From NCBI RefSeq assembly GCF_024362695.1, contig NC_065423.1, positions 3,217,001-3,281,000 on the forward strand: DNA of 64,000 nt, in the 5' to 3' direction. The DNA comes from Pectinophora gossypiella. Taxonomy: Eukaryota; Arthropoda; Insecta; Lepidoptera; Gelechiidae. The notes under the pieces were generated by a model that saw nothing but the letters and a program-made list of their open reading frames with translations, was not told where the DNA came from and did not search any database. The translations under genes were made by a program, and so were the position numbers. This document shows, in pieces, positions 22,105-34,047 of the stretch (positions are counted from its first letter, which is position 1; each line of letters starts with the position of its first letter).

Positions 22105-22520
22105 TTGATATGACTTATTGTAGATTTGCCGCAGATGGCATTAACTACTTGGCCGGACAAATGGGTAGTGCTGAAGACTCTCACCCGCTACAATGTTTAA
22201 GACAACAGGCCTGAGGGTGCCCAGTTGGGCGCGAACCTCGGGTCAGAGCGTGGTGTGAGAGGAAAAATATTTGAAAGAATTAATCGACCCTAGTGGGTCG
22301 ATAGCGATAAGCGCTGATTGAGGGAAGTCGTCGACCACGCCGGCGGGGTCGGTTTAGGGGTCCTGAAGTGTTTGGTGTCGCGAGTTGATTGGCTGCATCT
22401 ATGGCTAGAGTAATCGGGTCGTCGGGATCGTATATTACGTCCTTCGGACGCCGATACTTTTCGGTACCGTCCCTAAGCAATGTATCCCACATTGCATTCC
22501 CCACTTACAATTCGCCACCT
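22105..22520 (-). repeat. Retroposon E, longest copy
   Basis: TGACTTATTGTAGATTTGCC at the left through GATAGCGATAAGCGC, then a 5' extension to about 22520 not seen in the other copies. The extension encodes, on the minus strand, a 74-residue frame (22280..22504) with a PDDPITLAIDAANQLATP stretch. That looks like the end of a retroelement protein, so E may be a truncated LINE and not a SINE. Confidence 0.6.
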
Positions 22521-24366
22521 GCCGCCACTCAGACTGCACTCTCAAACGGAGCAGTTCTTACTTAAATTGAACAAGTACTAGAAGCGGCTAATACGGTATA
22601 ATTAATTCGAAGCTCTTATCTTAGGGCAGCGGACGTTGTTTGTCAGCACTTTGTGCTACACTCCCCACTAAATAAACGGCATAGCATTGAATAAACATTT
22701 TGACTGAGTTGTCTTTTGTTTCCCGGATTTGTCTGTGTGTGTGATTTAATGGCAATATTCTCGCCCCCTATTACATGACACTTACATAGCTGGCGAAGAG
22801 TGAGTGTACTATGCACCTCTGATCATCCCTTCGAGGTTATAAGCACGATGATGCGCAGATGTCAAATTGCAATATTGCTTTCTTAGATTAATTGCTTCGA
22901 TTTGGCCATTTTGACCCCCCAGAAGACAAACCACCAGTTTATGCATCTTTGTGGGAGCATAATATGTGTGTGGAAAGTGTGAGTACTGAGATGACGACTG
23001 ACAGAAATGAACAGGAGAAGAATATATGTCTAACCTAACCTAACCCAACTTAGAGTGGGACATGGGCAGGAGGATGGATGATGATGATGCACCTTTTTTG
23101 GGAAACTTGTCGATGAACGTGTTTTCAGAATAGATTTAATTAATTAGTTGAATATTTTCGCAAACTAATTAAAAATAGGTTGAAAGTACCAGAAATAAAA
23201 ATATTCAGTACTTATGTTTTTAATTAATGGTACGTAAAATAATGTTACAAAAATAAAATAAATAACAAAATTGTTGAGACGTTGTTTGTAAAATTAAAAT
23301 TGTTTAAAATTGCATGTGTTCCATTTGGTAAACAGATAAGGAATAAGGAAATAGAAAAGAAAGACACATTGATTCGGTGGCGCACATTCACCCAACTATA
23401 TGTTTTTCGGGTTGACTCTTCTCAAAGTCTATAACGCAATATTTACGACTAAGTACTTCTTTAAAATCCGCATATAGGCTTATATTTGACCACACTCTCA
23501 CCCAATGGTAAGTGAGGATGTGGACTAGGGTGAATGACGCATACCTAGCAAATATTCACTCAAATAATTAGCTACTACTCCAGCAAACATAACACAATTC
23601 AAGTGTTATTCACCAAGATTGCGTATTATGTTCACAAAGATACTCGTATCTTCATTGTAATAAAACAAAAACCTGTGAACTCGTGTCGCCTCTGAAAGAA
23701 GTTCAGCATCACAAAAGAGTAACAATAACGTACACTTACTCAAACCGCGGGGAAATAACAAAAGGGATTTTATTACAGCACTGTACCCTTTACTTTGGCC
23801 CGCGGTGTACGTAGCGTCTTTGTTTTCTCTGGGCGCTATAATTGCATCCTTCATTTGCGCAAAGAGCTCTCCGCTTTGAAAATAAAATCTCTGTTTCAAA
23901 CCTACTCTGTTTGGTTAGTAGTGCGGTCTGTTTTACTTAGGTTTCCCAAGATTCCGTGGTCTATTACAGAAGTTTTTTCACGACTGTCTTACAGCGACAT
24001 ATTTGCTGACACAGTTGACTATCGACCATTACGTACAGCGTTATGGTTGATAAAGTTAGTGTGCTAAAATTCGGTGTTTCACGATCTTTTTGTTCATAAT
24101 TCGATGGCTGTATCTAGCTACCCCAACTGGTTTATAGCTGTGTGCTTTCATTTATTTATTAGGTACCTCATTACGTAATTTTACTATATAAGTACCTTTG
24201 CAGTATTGTACTTAAGTTGATAAGAAATAAATCGTATTATTGAGGAGCCGATTCTTTTTTTCTGCTGAACCTGTTGCCTATGTTAATGAGATAAGTAGAT
24301 AGTCCGGATTACTCAGTTTTTTTTCTATTCATTTTAAATCGTTCTTAGAAGAGCAGGGGAGCTAAG
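22521..24366. other. No identified gene; P3 half-copy
   Basis: 22853..22927 is half of a P3 MITE. 22640..22790 contains AATAAACATTTTGACTGAGT and a TGTC-rich stretch that might be a solo LTR fragment, without a visible partner. Frames at 23606..23899 (minus) and 23795..24067 (plus) have no recognisable domain. Confidence 0.4.
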
Positions 24367-24522
24367 AAGGCCACATTGAAGCAATTCATCTTAAAAAAGC
24401 AATATCGTAATTTGATATTTGCACATATAAAAGTAAGTGCGCAATGCAAACAAATGTCAAATAGCAATATTGCTTTTTTAGATGAATTGCAACAATGTAG
24501 ACGTTTTAGACCCCCTTATCTG
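24367..24522. repeat. MITE P3, palindromic copy
   Basis: Left half AAGGCCACATTGAAGCAATT..., AAAAAAGCAATAT is mirrored on the right by AGCAATATTGCTTTTTTAGA, TGAATTGC and a GACCCCC end. The centre contains GTGCGCAATGCAAACAAATG. Confidence 0.65.
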
Positions 24523-25005
24523 CATTATCTGCTAGGTGTGGGATTGTAAAATTAAATACTAGGTACGATAGAACAGAGAAGATCGATTTCTGTTTAATTT
24601 ATTTGAAAAATTCGAATGCCATCCAATTTTACGCTTTGAATTCTTCTGATGATGTAATCAGAATTTTTCAAATTAACAATACATACATACTTCGAATATG
24701 ATTCCAAAACATAAATTTCTGTCAGCGCGTAGGTATGATGCGGAAGATTGTTGGTTAACCATCAGAGTATTTGTACACATTAAAAAAGTATAATAAATAA
24801 ATATAGATATTTCCTTAAAAAGTCCTTTTTTGGGAATATTACGCGTATTTTATGAAGTTCTATTTAGGTTCTAAGTAGAGATGTGACTGATCATTAAATA
24901 TGTAAATGTATATCCCGGATACGGATCATCACACCACTAGTTCTAAGACTATCTTCAGCTAGTTACATAATATTTTTTTTGTAATTTAATTTTTTTGACG
25001 TTCAA
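24523..25005. other. AT-rich spacer
   Basis: No gene recognised. Confidence 0.5.
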
Positions 25006-25330
25006 AAAGCGCTAACATAACATAACAAATACTTTATTGCACAAACAGGAAAAAACAAAATACAAAACAAAAGAGAAATAGAATACCTAACTAATAACTA
25101 ACAACTTAATAACTAAACGTAACGTAATAACTTTGTAAGACAATTTTGAAAAATAAATATTTTTGAATTTTTTTTTGAATTTCTCCATATGCTATATATA
25201 AATATCCGTTGCGAAAAGAATCTCTTTTTTTAACTTTACATTGTGTTTGCTTAGTGCTGAGATGTAGTGCTTCCGTCTTGGGAGACTGAGTTTAAATTGA
25301 GTCCCGTGTTGGTTTAAGACGTCTTTTTAT
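25006..25330 (-). repeat. LINE 3' UTR
   Basis: AACATAACAAATACTTTATT then GCACAAACAGGAAAAAACAA, read in reverse, is a 3' UTR with CAATAAAGTATTTGTTATG at its end. The first 75 bp recur almost unchanged at 27493..27570. No coding part was found. Confidence 0.55.
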
Positions 25331-25574
25331 TTGAGCGAGGGAAAAATGATTAGGTCAGGTTACCCCAGCTTTTTACGCGGTCCCAGGAAATAGGGTTTAT
25401 TAGACTTTATTTAAATAACGGACGGAGGAAATTTGCTTCTATGCTGGAGTGGGAGCTCATAAAAAACATAGAACAGGTTCAGCTGCTTATCTTCTCGTCT
25501 CTCGTGAATACTGACAGAGCGATTGTGTTCTTTTTAACATGATGGACAAGTATGGCTACGGGTTATCACAAAGA

Positions 25575-25720
25575 ATTTCTTCAAATATGCCGTCCTGAGC
25601 TAAGGTTCGCGCCCAACTGGGCACCCTCAGACCTGTTCTCTTAAACACTGTACCGGGGGAGAGCCTTTAGCGCTCTCCATTTGTTCGGCCAAGTTAATGT
25701 CAAATCTACGTCAAAACTTG
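25575..25720 (+). repeat. Retroposon E fragment
   Basis: GTTCGCGCCCAACTGGGCAC through GCTCTCCATTTGTTCGGCCA to AAATCTACGTCAAAA, sense orientation. The 5' half and long poly-A are absent. Confidence 0.65.
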
Positions 25721-25890
25721 TCAGACTATGATTCCTCTTTTGGACTCTTAAGTACTTAGGACGTCGTATCAAAAGTTGTCTTATGGAATTACGGACGTGA
25801 GTATATGTATATAATAAATTTTAAATTAAGTGCGTTGTGATTGGGCAATTTGCAAAGATCACACGGATTGCTGCATCTTTCCACGAATTA

Positions 25891-26124
25891 TCCATACTAA
25901 TATAATAAATGCGAAAGTAGCTCTGTTTATTTGTTACTTTTTGACGCTTAAACTACTGAACCGGTTTAGATGAAATTTGCTATGGAGATAGTTTGATACC
26001 AAGGGAAGATATACAATATTTTTTATCCAAGAAATCATCTCCTAAAGGGAAGGGCTTAGGGGAAAAAATCTGCTACGCGCGATAACCGAAATCCACGTGG
26101 ACAAAATCGCGGGTGACAAGCTAG
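25891..26124 (+). mobile_element. Non-autonomous Helitron-like element
   Basis: Begins TCCATACTAATATAATAAAT directly after an A and ends GGTGACAAGCTAG directly before a T. A TC start, CTAG end and insertion between A and T are Helitron hallmarks. The second copy at 45623..45831 shares both ends and the interior (TACTGAACC..., ATGAAATTTG, TTTTTATCC). No protein is encoded. Confidence 0.65.
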
Positions 26125-26139
26125 TAAAGAATAAATTCC

Positions 26140-26255
26140 TCATCATTCCCCTAGCTATTCACAGGGTCCGCTTACCTAATTTAAAGTTTTGACATGTCCG
26201 GTTTTTTAAAGAAGCTTTCTACTTTCTACCCAAGGGAAAACCAGCCCAATATAAG
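26140..26255 (-). repeat. SINE-G 3' fragment
   Basis: TCATTCCCCTAGCTATTCAC, AGGGTCCGCTTACCTAATTT, GGAAAACCAGCCCAATA; head missing. Confidence 0.55.
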
Positions 26256-26563
26256 ACAGTTATGTGTGTAACGTGTTGTGTATATTATTATTGTGTATAT
26301 ATTAATAAATAAATAAAATAAATGAAAAAAGAAGTACATCTATGTAGCCTTGGTGAAATATTAGGCAAACTATTTATCTTGCGGAGTAGGACACGACAAA
26401 AGCTGACGGCGACATTATGTTACGTAGGACCTCACGTTAAATACACCGACATACAGACTGTGGACAAAGGCGGATTATCTCGAGTTTGGAGTCATTTGTC
26501 TGACACAACTACTTACTGTACACACATGCACACACACTACTATACTACACATGTATACTACAT
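26256..26563. other. Spacer with CA-rich stretch
   Basis: An 86-residue frame covers this stretch and runs into the P2 repeat. It ends in a low-complexity His/Tyr/Thr-rich tail from ACACATGCACACACAC and is not called as a gene. Confidence 0.4.
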
Positions 26564-26710
26564 GTACGGTCACGAGCATTGATGTGTGTACACTTTGGTA
26601 CCATGTCACATTATCTTTTTTGACAAATTGAACTGTAAGTCTCACTAAATGTCAAATATGTTAGTGCGACAGAGTCCTAAAGTGGGTACATTATATCGCT
26701 CATGACTGTA
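26564..26710 (+). repeat. MITE P2, uninterrupted copy
   Basis: GTACGGTCACGAGCATTGAT to TCGCTCATGACTGTA, about 147 bp, with short imperfect inverted ends. The best reference for the P2 unit along with 55421..55566. Confidence 0.75.
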
Positions 26711-26715
26711 TACTA

Positions 26716-27051
26716 TACAGAGTGTTAGTGACATCTTAACGAAAACTTTGAAGGATTGATATCAACCCAGAATCATGGTCTGAATCATCCCCCTCAGTAT
26801 TCGTTACAGTGTCACTAACACCCATACATCGTAACGAATACTGAGGGGGATGATTTAGCTCATTATTCTAAGTTAATATCAAGTGGATTTTTTATTTATT
26901 TTTCTTTCTAAAGTATAGAAGTGAAAATAATTAAAAAAAAACTTAAAAGAAATCATGAATTTTACGACGGAAAATTCCTATTGATATTAACTCAGAATCA
27001 TGGTCTGAATCATCTCCGTTATTCGTTACGATGTCACTAACAGCTTGTATA
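26716..27051. repeat. Two adjoining P1 MITEs
   Basis: 26716..26826 is a P1 copy with a deleted centre. 26827..27051 is a fuller copy. They abut through a shared CCCATAC-type junction, six bases downstream of a P2 element. Confidence 0.65.
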
Positions 27052-28099
27052 TTGTGTATTTTTATTGGGTTTTTATTTATTCATTTATTAAGTAATACTA
27101 CATCATATATAATCATAAAAGATTACCAACTAAGACAATTACTAAAATTAAGACCTATATACCTACGTCAATTACAGTGTACATAGCATCTACAAATTAG
27201 AAATTATGTTAACAATGCAGTCTTTAAATACTTTTTAATGGCAAAAATGAATAAAATATGAAAAAAAAAATGTTATAATCCGTGATAGACTAACGTTATC
27301 CAAGTTACAAACGATTATGGATTGTTTAAGGATAAAGGTTACAACTAAAACCTGACTATGGAAAAATCAAACTGTGAAAAGTACGAAACAAGAAAATATT
27401 ATGCCTGAAATTCTTCCGAATTAGGAGATAGCCATTCGACCACAATGCCAATCTGTGCTAAGAGTTTGCTTACCACGGCATACGACCTCGGCTATAACAT
27501 AACATAACAAATACTTTATTGCACAAACAGGAAAAAACAAAATACAAAACAAAAAAGAAATAGAATCAGTACAATAGGCGGCCTTATTGCTAAGTAGCTA
27601 TCTCCTAAACATCACTATTAGGAAGAATTTCAACGAAATATATTCTTGTGTCGTAATTTTTCCGTAGTCGCGCAGAATTAAGTACATCTACATCGACTGT
27701 GTCACATCTCCATCAATTTGTAATTTCAAAGCGTAAATTCGACATTTCAGTGGAATTAATTTAAAATTCAGATGATGTTTGAGTAAATTGAGCTAATAAG
27801 CTCTTACAAATTCTAACAAGCAATCGAAATGAGCCTTGAAAAGGTCAAACACACTAAGCCTCGTTTAAACTCTTCATTTATTTTACTTGTAAGTAACTTT
27901 TTTATACTCGACTTCAAAAAAGGAAATTGATATAATGTGATTGGTTATTTAATCTAATCTGCACATTTAGTCAGTTCCTGACGTATAATAATTACGTAAT
28001 ATCAGAATTTAAATTTAAAAATAACATCTTAATTACAAAAAACTAATTACTATTATAACTTAAAATTATCGTCATATAAGGTATAAACACGGATCGTGG
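27052..28099. other. No gene; LINE 3' UTR fragment
   Basis: 27493..27620 (minus) repeats the LINE tail at 25006. The remainder is AT-rich with no recognised frame. Confidence 0.5.
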
Positions 28100-28160
28100 A
28101 GATCCTTGGGGGAGGCCTATGCCCAGCAGTGGGCGTCATACGGCTGATGATGATGAAGGT
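28100..28160 (+). repeat. RTE-like LINE extreme 3' end
   Basis: TGGGGGAGGCCTATGCCCAG then CAGTGGGCGTCATACGGCTG and (ATG)n: the same last codons and tail as 10331..10615, reduced to about 60 bp. Confidence 0.65.
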
Positions 28161-28264
28161 TGAGGTTATCAATGTGTGTATGCAATATAGATTCTTACAT
28201 TGTTTTCAACAAAATATTATTTCTTACTATATAATTATAAGACAAATAGTCGGGTATATTTTTT

Positions 28265-28445
28265 ATTACATAACTTACATAACACAGCATAAACTCACGA
28301 ATAGTCGTGAGTTATGGGATATAGATCCCAATTGGGGTAGTCAGAGGTAAATCCATCGCAAGATGAACTAAGTACCCACACCTAACCGAGCTTTCGTGAG
28401 CCGTATTGTCGTCTATGATGGTCGAGACAACTGTGGTAGAGATTT
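28265..28445 (-). repeat. Family H copy
   Basis: AGATGAACTAAGTACCCACA, TCGTGAGCCGTATTGTCGTC, TGGTCGAGACAACTGTG: the H core in reverse orientation. Confidence 0.6.
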
Positions 28446-28682
28446 TTTTTTAATTACTTATGTACTTTTTTACTTAACACTCCTTCCTTTTATATCGGCT
28501 TACAATCAACATCACACTTACTCCAACTATCTTTGTCACCCGCTAATGTCCTCTGGGATATGAGGGTACTATCTTAATTGCTTTGTCCCGGGTCTTATGT
28601 GATGTAACTGACATGATTCCGAGCTCTATTCGTACTATAGAGCTTTGAGTAATGTTACAAATAGACAGACTCAAATTATGCC
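28446..28682. other. No gene recognised
   Basis: Short spacer. Confidence 0.5.
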
Positions 28683-28952
28683 TATAACATATTCAAATTC
28701 AAAAAAATCAAAAATATCTCTATTCAATAGGTAACATAGTCACACTTTGAATCGTATTACTACTGCAACTTCTCACAACCTGTGAATATAGTTCTCTTCT
28801 ATCGTGTGGTGTGGTAACGACTACGTACTTACATTAATAAGTAATAACCGGGACCAACGGCTTAACGTGCCTTCCGTAGCACGGATCATCTTACTTTTGG
28901 ACAATCAGGTGATCAGCCTGTAATGTCCTAACCAAACTAGGGATCACAAAGT
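28683..28952 (-). repeat. LINE tail followed by truncated SINE-B
   Basis: 28683..28795 is the reverse of the LINE 3' end at 49448..49585 (ATTCAATAGGTAACATAGTC, CACTTTGAATCG). 28796..28952 is the SINE-B 3' and middle part; it stops at GGATCACAAAGTG, where the next LINE's tail begins. Confidence 0.6.
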
Positions 28953-31940
28953 GTTTTTTTATTTTTTATTTATTTATTTATGGATCACTTACACCTATGC
29001 ACATTATAACATTTAGTTAGAACATAATTAAACAAAGTAAAACAGTACTTATGTGTAAGCCTATTACAAGTGAACACAACATTCACCATAAAAAGAAAAC
29101 AACATCTAGTCTGTTGAGACTAACTTCTCAACAGTCTATTAATAACACTAATATATGATATTATTGCACTAGATGGTACAAAAAACAAATAAACTATACT
29201 TATTTAACAAATTTTTGATGGAGATAGTGTCTTGTCAGTTTGCTCTTCAGAGCTCGCTGTGAATCAGAAAATATATCTAGTTGAAGAGATTTCGCGTTCA
29301 AATCGTTATAGGATGCACATGCTCTGGATAAGGGTTGATGTAATCCTAAGTTAGTTCTACATCGTGGTAATGTGAACGTTTTTGTAACAGGATGTCGGGG
29401 ATATCTATAGGGGACAGTTATGTTGATAGCGTTAACAAGTTCAGTACATTTTAATTTATTATTTAAAATTTTGTGTAAAAATATAAGGTCTGCAATTGTG
29501 CGGCGATTTTTTAAGGTGGTGATTTTAAATAAATTTAGTCTTTGATAATATGTTAGATTATTTGGTATGTTAGGCGATACGTAGGCTAAATGTCTTGTAA
29601 AAGCACGCTGGATTGTCTCAATTCTTTGAGATGGATCACTGTAAACGGGATTCCAAGCTACAGAGGCAAATTCTAGCTGACAGCGCACTAAACTATTATA
29701 TAAAATCAACCGCGTTTGAAATTTTCTGAACCCACGTGAATTCCGTTTTATAAAACCTAACATACGTGCGGCTTTTTTGACTATCGTATCAATATGATTG
29801 GTAAATTTAAGTTTCCTATCCGAAGTAACTCCCAGGTCTTTCATTTCATTCACTTCGGTTAGCACGGTGTCATTCAATAAGTAGCTAGATCTAATAGGCA
29901 AGTATTTCTTGGTGAAACTTATATGAAAACATTTTTGCGCGTTTAGTCTCATACCATTAGTATCGCACCAGACTTTGATATTATTCAGGTCAGATTGCAA
30001 AAGTTGAATATCATCTAAATTATTTATCGTTTTATAAATTTTGAGGTCGTCGGCAAACAGAGAGACTTTGCTATGGTGTATTACGTTAATTATGTCATTT
30101 ATAAAAATTAAAAAGAAAACAGGTCCCAGATGAGAACCCTGTGGCACTCCAGATTGAGCTAAGTAGGTTCGTGATTCATAGCCAGCAACTGCAACTACCT
30201 GTGGCCTGTCTGACAGATATGAGCCAAACCAGTCTAGTAGTGAACCATTGATTCCAAATCTTTTGAGTTTAATCAGTAAAGCTGAGTGACTCACTCTATC
30301 AAATGCACTACTGAGGTCGGTATATATTGTGTCAACCTGGTGACCTTTATCTACTTCGTGTGACAGTGTAGATATTAGCGAGACCAGATTTGTGTCAACT
30401 GAACGGCCCTTTATAAAGCCATGTTGGTACATTGATAACTCACATCTAACTTGTATATATAGGTGCGGATATATGAGGGTTTCAAATAATTTAGAAAGAC
30501 ATGATAAAATTGAAATGGGTCGGTAATTTTTGACGTCTGATAAATCACCTTTCTTATACACCGGCACTATTCTTACTTTTTTCCATTCTTCTGGAAAGAT
30601 ACCACTGCTAAGGGAACTGTTATATATAATCGTCAAGGGGAGTGTTATTGCAGGTCCACAGCGTTTAATAAACAAAGGAGGTAAATTATCCGGCCCAGAA
30701 CCTTTTTGTATGTTAATATCTTTAATAGCCTTATTAACTTCACTTTCTAATATTTTTACTTTATTTATGTTATCTAGACTTGAAATCCGAAATATTAATA
30801 TTCATAGTAACGAAAACTGAAGAAAATTGTGACGCGAAAAGATTAGCAATTTCACCTCCCGTGGAAGCAACGGTATCATCCATTTTCATCACAGCGGGAA
30901 GTGATGAAAGACCTTTACGTTTGTCTTTTACATATCTGAAGAATAATTTAGGGTTAGTACATATACTAGATTCAATTCTTTGTTTTTACTGCCTTCCACA
31001 AGTTTCATATAGTTTATGACACCGATCGCGAAGCAAGTCGTATTCGATTTTGTCTCGAGGGTTACGAAACTTACGATATCTCTTTCTAATTCGATCTTTC
31101 TCTTTCAATAGTTTTATTAAATTGTTACTGAACCAATTAGGATATTTTATGGACCTAGTTATGCGTTTAGGAACAAATTCTTCTATTATTTTTCTTAGTA
31201 TGTCATAAAACTTTAAAACCATTTTATTAACGTCTTTATATTCGTTAAACATCTCTTGCCAATTCAAACTATTAAGCTTAGTTATAATTGAATCATAATC
31301 AGCTTTATAAAAATTGTAGTCTGTTCGTTTGTTTAACACAAGATTTCTTGTATCTTGCGAAAATGGTATTGTGAATAATATCTGAGGGTGGCGAATATCT
31401 AATTTGGTTAACAAGTCAAGGGGTTCCGAAACGTAACAATTATCTGTATTGCATAAAACTAAATCAAGAATCCTATCCTCGTCATTGAGAATATGGTTTG
31501 CTTGAGACAAATTATTTAAAGTAATAAAATCCACAAATGAGTATCCCAGTGCCTTACCTTCGTAATTTGATGGTATCAAGTAAGGTTTGTCACTTACACG
31601 CGTCCATTTTATAAACTGAAGATTAAAATCACCTAAGATTACAACAGTTTCCGTATGGTTCATCACTCTATCTACTACATTGTCTAAGAAAGTTTGTTGA
31701 GTCTCCAGTCTGGCAGGTGACGGTAAATACACAGCGCAAATGGAAATATTTCTTTGTTGGCCTGCAATCCGCATTTTTATGTTTACCCATAAGTCCTCGC
31801 ATTCCGATTCCCAAATTTCGACACGTGATGAAAGCAATTCTCGGGATACAGCAATTAATACACCGCCACCATCCAGTTTGGTATTCTTTGAACAGACTCG
31901 ATCCGTCGATCGATTTATTTATGTTATACTTATGTATCTT
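28953..31940 (-). pseudogene. Jockey/CR1-like LINE, ORF2 disrupted, 5'-truncated
   Basis: Non-LTR retrotransposon on the minus strand. The 5' remainder (31925..30986) encodes an AP-endonuclease domain (GGGVLIAVS near 31850, LGDFNLQF near 31640). The reverse transcriptase frame (30675..29200 and slightly upstream) shows GSGPDN, NYRPISILS, DLSSAFDRVSH, GVPQGSHLGPVF and the catalytic FADDLKIY. After the stop come a 3' UTR and a T-rich/TTTA tail at 28953..28980 (an A-rich tail in sense). Damage: an in-frame TAA at about 30986 and a one-base frame change near 30785; the frame reads well on both sides of each. The 5' end breaks off inside the endonuclease near 31925, with ORF1 missing. Light damage suggests a fairly recent insertion. 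Confidence 0.85.
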
Positions 31941-32109
31941 TAATTTAACATTAGGACGTGACCTATACCTAGAATGTTTGACAGATTTATTTTATCCCTG
32001 ACCTTAAATGAGGAATTCAGCACAAGCCAGGCATTTATAATGAGTGGAGTGAGAATGAGAGGGCTTTCAAATGACGTGGAGTTATTTGGCGTAATTGCAT
32101 TGTTCCGGT

Positions 32110-32192
32110 TGCAGACCAAGAGTGGCTATGATTTCCCTCATTCAGCGCTTATCGCTATCGACCGACTAGGGTTGATTAATTCTTTCATTTCA
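32110..32192 (+). repeat. Retroposon E 5' fragment
   Basis: TTCAGCGCTTATCGCTATCG and AATTCTTTCATTT; ends where SINE-B begins. Confidence 0.55.
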
Positions 32193-32715
32193 ACGACCTC
32201 CGTGTTTCAGTGGTTGAGCGTTGGGCTCACGATCCGGAGGTCCCGGGTTCGATTCTCGTTTTTTTTTTCTTATTATAAACAATTGCAAACTACATTATCA
32301 TGTTTAGTACAGTACAACGTTCGGGACATCACAATGTTGGGGACATATCACAAAAAATTCTTTGTGGTCCCTAGTTTGGTTAGGACATTACAGGCTGATC
32401 ACCTGATTGTCCGAAAGTAAGATGATCCGTGCTTCCGAAGGCACATTAAGCCGTTGGTCACGGTTACTATTTACTGATGAAGTGAGTAATCGTTACATGA
32501 GCCATGTTAAACTAGGTTCTTTATATGAAGTGTCTGGGGTGTACCTAAGCTTCTTTTACCGTATGGGTTGTGAGGTAGAATACCAACCTCATCAACCCTG
32601 GTTTTAGGGTTACCATTCAGTCGCATTCAGGGCCTTTGGCGACTGAATGGTAACCCTGAAACCAGGGTTGATGAGGTTGGTATTCCACTTCACAACCCAC
32701 ACGATAAGAAGAAGC
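32193..32715. repeat. SINE-B with inverted duplication of its 3' end
   Basis: A plus-strand SINE-B head and body (32193..32500) is followed by a minus copy of the SINE-B tail and then a plus copy. ACCCTGGTTTTAGGGTTACC (32594..) and GGTAACCCTGAAACCAGGGT (32649..) are inverted, with arms of about 70 bp spanning 32560..32705. An extra poly-T/foreign stretch of about 70 bp is inserted after the head near 32260..32330. Confidence 0.65.
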
Positions 32716-33020
32716 GTAGGTTCACTCCAGACACTTCATACAAACAACCTCGTTTTACACAAACACTACACGTTGACATTATCGTACACGCGCATATATG
32801 TGTGTGTGACGTCTAACACCATACGATTCAAGTCTAAACTATATTCGAGGGGAGGTGAGGTAAACCTTGCTCAGCCGCTGGTGGGGAGCGGAGAGTTGCC
32901 GTTCTATACGTAGTATTATTATTCCTTATTCAATGGCTTAGGTCTTGGTCTACAACCGCGTGTTCGTTTCTTAATCTTGAGGTCCGAATTCTATGGGGAC
33001 ATTTTCAAAAAACCGTTGGT
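32716..33020 (-). repeat. Family FK copy joined to SINE-B tail
   Basis: Reverse FK sequence (GGGGAGCGGAGAGTTGCCGT, TATACGTAGTATTATTATTC) continues into TCTTGGTCTACAACCGCGTG and CGAATTCTATGGGGACATTTT. The same extended unit is at 60541..60845. The join to a SINE-B tail is repeated at 44499..44815. Confidence 0.6.
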
Positions 33021-33355
33021 GTGACCGTCTTCTTTGGTTAAGATCAAAAGACTTTTTAAATAAGAATATTGATTCCCTCGAAAAATCGATTCAAAAGCCG
33101 AATTTGGAAAACTAGAAGGTGTGCCATCTTCGAAAGAAATAAACCAATTACAGTGAGGAGACGTGACCGAAATGGATCGTGCGTACCGCATAATGATGAG
33201 GGGAGGCAGGGGAATGGGATCATTGAGCTCATTTCACGTTGAGTCTCTCTACAAAGGAGTATTTAACTGTATAGCTGATAGTGCACGGCAGTGTACTGTC
33301 ATAACAAGTCATAATAATGAATAATGCAATTTTCTGTTTACTCTGTGTAATCATG
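33021..33355. other. No gene recognised
   Basis: Spacer before retroposon R; no frame of note. Confidence 0.5.
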
Positions 33356-33748
33356 GGACTTTTTGGCGGGAACGGGACGGTTGCTTTCTTCATAGAATAA
33401 TCGAAATAATTAGCACGAAGTGGTGTTTTGTGGTTAATAATCGCATTAAGTTAGTCGGAAAACATTTGAATTAGTGTTATTATATCGGAACATTCAATAA
33501 ACAAAATTTACCTATCTATTTTCGCTTCGTGCCAACAAGCCGCTTTATAACTCGAAATGCGGAATTTTGAGTTAATTCGTTTGGGGCTCGGAGTAGGAAA
33601 CTGCTCCGAGGTTGGAGGCTTAGGTTTCATCATTCATCGTCATCATCTTTCATCATTTCATTAATCATCAAGAAAAAAATAATACGTAAGACATGGCTGT
33701 ATGGGCATAGTTCTCTTTGCCTTGTCCTTCGGGAAAAGCAAACAAAAA
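33356..33748 (+). mobile_element. Retroposon R, copy 1
   Basis: About 390 bp from CTTTTTGGCGGGAACGGGAC-like sequence to CCTTCGGGAAAAGCAAACAAA. It is flanked by TGTGTAATCATG (33344..33355) and TGTGTCATCATG (33749..33760), a 12-bp duplication with one mismatch. The second copy at 36723..37113 is in the same orientation. No tRNA-like head and no coding frame of interest. It ends 322 bp before the ATG of fucosyltransferase 2. Confidence 0.7.
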
Positions 33749-33849
33749 TGTGTCATCATGTCAAGACAAGGCTTAGGCCTATTTTGATCGTGATTTTCGA
33801 ATATTAAATTACTAAAGTCAAGGCTGTATGGTCCTCAGATCTTTGCCTG

Positions 33850-34047
33850 CCTTATATAAGGCGAATTTAAACAACAACAACATTGATTATTTTTAAGGAT
33901 ATTGTGAGAGTTACGATATAAAAATATTAACAAAATTTTGCTCAATTAGGTAAGTTTTGACTCAATGTTGAGCTAAAGTCTCTCGTTCTGGGTAAAGGTT
34001 CTCGTTCAGTTTCCCAATAATTAATATTGCTGTTGATTACTTTGCAG
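33850..34047 (+). promoter_or_regulatory. Candidate TATA box and 5' UTR intron of fucosyltransferase 2
   Basis: CTTATATAAGG at about 33850..33860 could be a TATA box. About 90 bp on, AG|GTAAGT at 33950 and a TTACTTTGCAG at 34037..34047 look like a donor and acceptor for a 98-bp intron ending 23 bases before the ATG. This rests on motif fit alone. Confidence 0.3.

Noticed and set aside
22640..22790. Solo LTR
   Set aside because: An AATAAA-like signal and plausible LTR-like end are visible, but there is no target duplication or partner copy in the window.
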